Below are positions 26,011-26,789 of a stretch of DNA of 26,789 nucleotides, in pieces; within the stretch, counting starts at the first letter, position 1, and each line of letters opens with the position of its first letter. Source of the DNA: an uncultured Acinetobacter sp. Its GTDB lineage: Bacteria; Cyanobacteriota; Vampirovibrionia; Gastranaerophilales; Gastranaerophilaceae. A program made the translations under genes and the position numbers. The notes under the pieces are model-generated. The model did no database searches. It was not told the DNA's origin and worked only from the letters and a program-made list of their open reading frames with translations. The stretch spans positions 1 to 26,789 of the forward strand of contig CAMORE010000008.1 of the NCBI GenBank assembly GCA_946623365.1. Direction: 5' to 3'.

Positions 26011-26682
26011 ATGGAAAGAATTGAGCCACTAAAACTAACAAGAAAAGACGGAAAAGTTGTAGATGTAACATACTACAATAATTTCGATATTGATAATGTT
26101 GAGATTTTAGATATTAAAAAACTTAAGTTTGAAGGCATAAAAACAAAGGATATTAAAAAATCTCAAATTCATCAAGAAGTCTTAAAAGGTGAAGATAAAA
26201 TACTCTTACAAAACAATAAATCTAAAATTGTTGCAAGTTTATCAAAAAGACATTTGAATAAAATAATATCAACCGTTTTTACTCGTGATATTGAGAGCAG
26301 ACGCGCATATCTTAAAAAAGAACTTATTTCAAATGTTGATGTGATATTTTATTCCGCAATACCAATTTTAAAACATCCGGAATTAAAGAAACAAGCACTA
26401 TACCATAACCAAATTGTTCATAGATTTGCCTTACCTCTTAAAATCGGTGGTTTCGTATTTTTTGCTATGATAACAGTTAAAGAAAGAATAGATTATCAAG
26501 AAATGTCTATTGATGAATTTTCTATTTATGACTTGTATTCGCAAGTTCAAGAAAATGAAAAATCACCTGATAGTTCCTCTAAGGTTTCCTCAAGAACCTT
26601 CCTTAGCCATTACCAAGTGATTACTTATAGTGTAACAGATTTAGTCGAATTTGTCAATCTGAATATAACTAAATATCAATAA
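26011..26682 (+). CDS. Small protein resembling LPD3/PBECR domains of phage polyvalent proteins
   Basis: 223 aa, no signal peptide. The central part (about 75-180) resembles the LPD3 or barnase-EndoU-ColicinE5/RelE-like (PBECR) domains: a helical lead (RRAYLKKELISNVDVIFYSA), then HNQIVHRFALPLKIGG with a His-Arg-Phe at 137-139, then FVFFAMITVKE, the usual 'strand-VKE' end. In phage polyvalent proteins such domains are nucleases or accessory parts. Here it stands alone, so a toxin-like role is possible. The assignment is from remembered pattern and is tentative. The N-terminal 60 residues are charged and unassigned. The message is probably leaderless. It is divergent from the 209-aa gene. Confidence 0.65.
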   Translation: MERIEPLKLTRKDGKVVDVTYYNNFDIDNVEILDIKKLKFEGIKTKDIKKSQIHQEVLKGEDKILLQNNKSKIVASLSKRHLNKIISTVFTRDIESRRAYLKKELISNVDVIFYSAIPILKHPELKKQALYHNQIVHRFALPLKIGGFVFFAMITVKERIDYQEMSIDEFSIYDLYSQVQENEKSPDSSSKVSSRTFLSHYQVITYSVTDLVEFVNLNITKYQ

Positions 26683-26745
26683 AAACAGCACTTTTAGCAA
26701 TATGATAAACAAATCTCAAATTCTCTGTTCAAAATTCTCAAACCG

Positions 26746-26761
26746 ACTGTAATATTACAGT
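26746..26761. repeat. 16-bp perfect palindrome
   Basis: ACTGTAATATTACAGT lies 63 bases after the stop of the LPD3-like gene and runs into the direct repeat at 26759. No T-run follows, so it is a weak terminator candidate at best. Confidence 0.4.
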
Positions 26762-26789
26762 TGTAGTCATATGAATTTCATGCTAGTAT
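26759..26789 (+). repeat. Direct repeat flanking the small two-gene block, right copy (cut by window end)
   Basis: AGTTGTAGTCATAT-g-AATTT-c-ATGCTA-g-T matches 24929-24959 in the same orientation. Whether similarity goes on past the window cannot be seen. Confidence 0.75.

Noticed and set aside
1..26789. CRISPR array, tRNA or rRNA genes, transposase genes
   Set aside because: No regularly spaced repeats, no tRNA-like arm sets, no rRNA motifs and no transposase-like proteins were seen by eye; a covariance-model scan would be the decisive check.

Overview
The window is AT-rich and densely coded. It reads as part of a chromosome from a flagellated bacterium with a Gram-negative type envelope. 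It carries a flagellar filament cap gene (fliD), an AsmA-like membrane protein, a signal-peptide SIMPL protein and a probable lipoprotein. Low GC, two-component genes of cyanobacterial style and very large proteins rich in 'DG/NG' repeats would fit a gut Vampirovibrionia (Gastranaerophilales-like) genome. That placement is an inference from style, not shown by a marker gene.

Layout. 248-7375 (minus) is a giant repeat-rich protein (1784 aa), followed in the same frame, after a single TAG, by a paralogous C-terminal piece (248-2020). Both are interrupted in frame by GC-rich palindromic repeats that stand out from the AT-rich background. 7605-11851 (minus) is coaD translationally coupled to an AsmA-like gene. 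11929-14754 (minus) is a 941-aa protein with a papain/calpain-type cysteine protease centre. 15115-19895 (plus) holds fliD, a short hpf, a lipoprotein and a multi-helix membrane protein. 19892-24804 (minus) holds a P-loop nucleotide kinase and a tight four-gene operon: hybrid sensor kinase, NarL-type regulator, unknown propeller-like protein, SIMPL protein. 25172-26789 is a repeat-flanked pair of divergent small genes, one resembling the LPD3/PBECR domains of phage polyvalent proteins.

The most notable signal is regulatory. fliD, the calpain-like protease gene and the giant-protein gene each carry a near-consensus sigma-28 (FliA) flagellar promoter: TAAAGT(T/A)T, a spacer of 11 or 12 bases, then GCCGATAT. 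FliD is a known substrate of the flagellar export apparatus. The three proteins also share a short N-terminal pattern, M-x-[IL]-[SD]-[FY]-[ST], and neither large protein has a visible Sec signal. I infer, without proof, that the protease and the giant protein are flagellar-regulon products and may be exported through the flagellar type III apparatus. This is the best candidate here for an undescribed system.

Other points: two genes look leaderless; fliD and the giant gene each appear to have a second, sigma-70-like promoter; a pentanucleotide repeat sits at the predicted start site of one of these. No tRNA, rRNA, CRISPR array, transposase or replication origin was seen.
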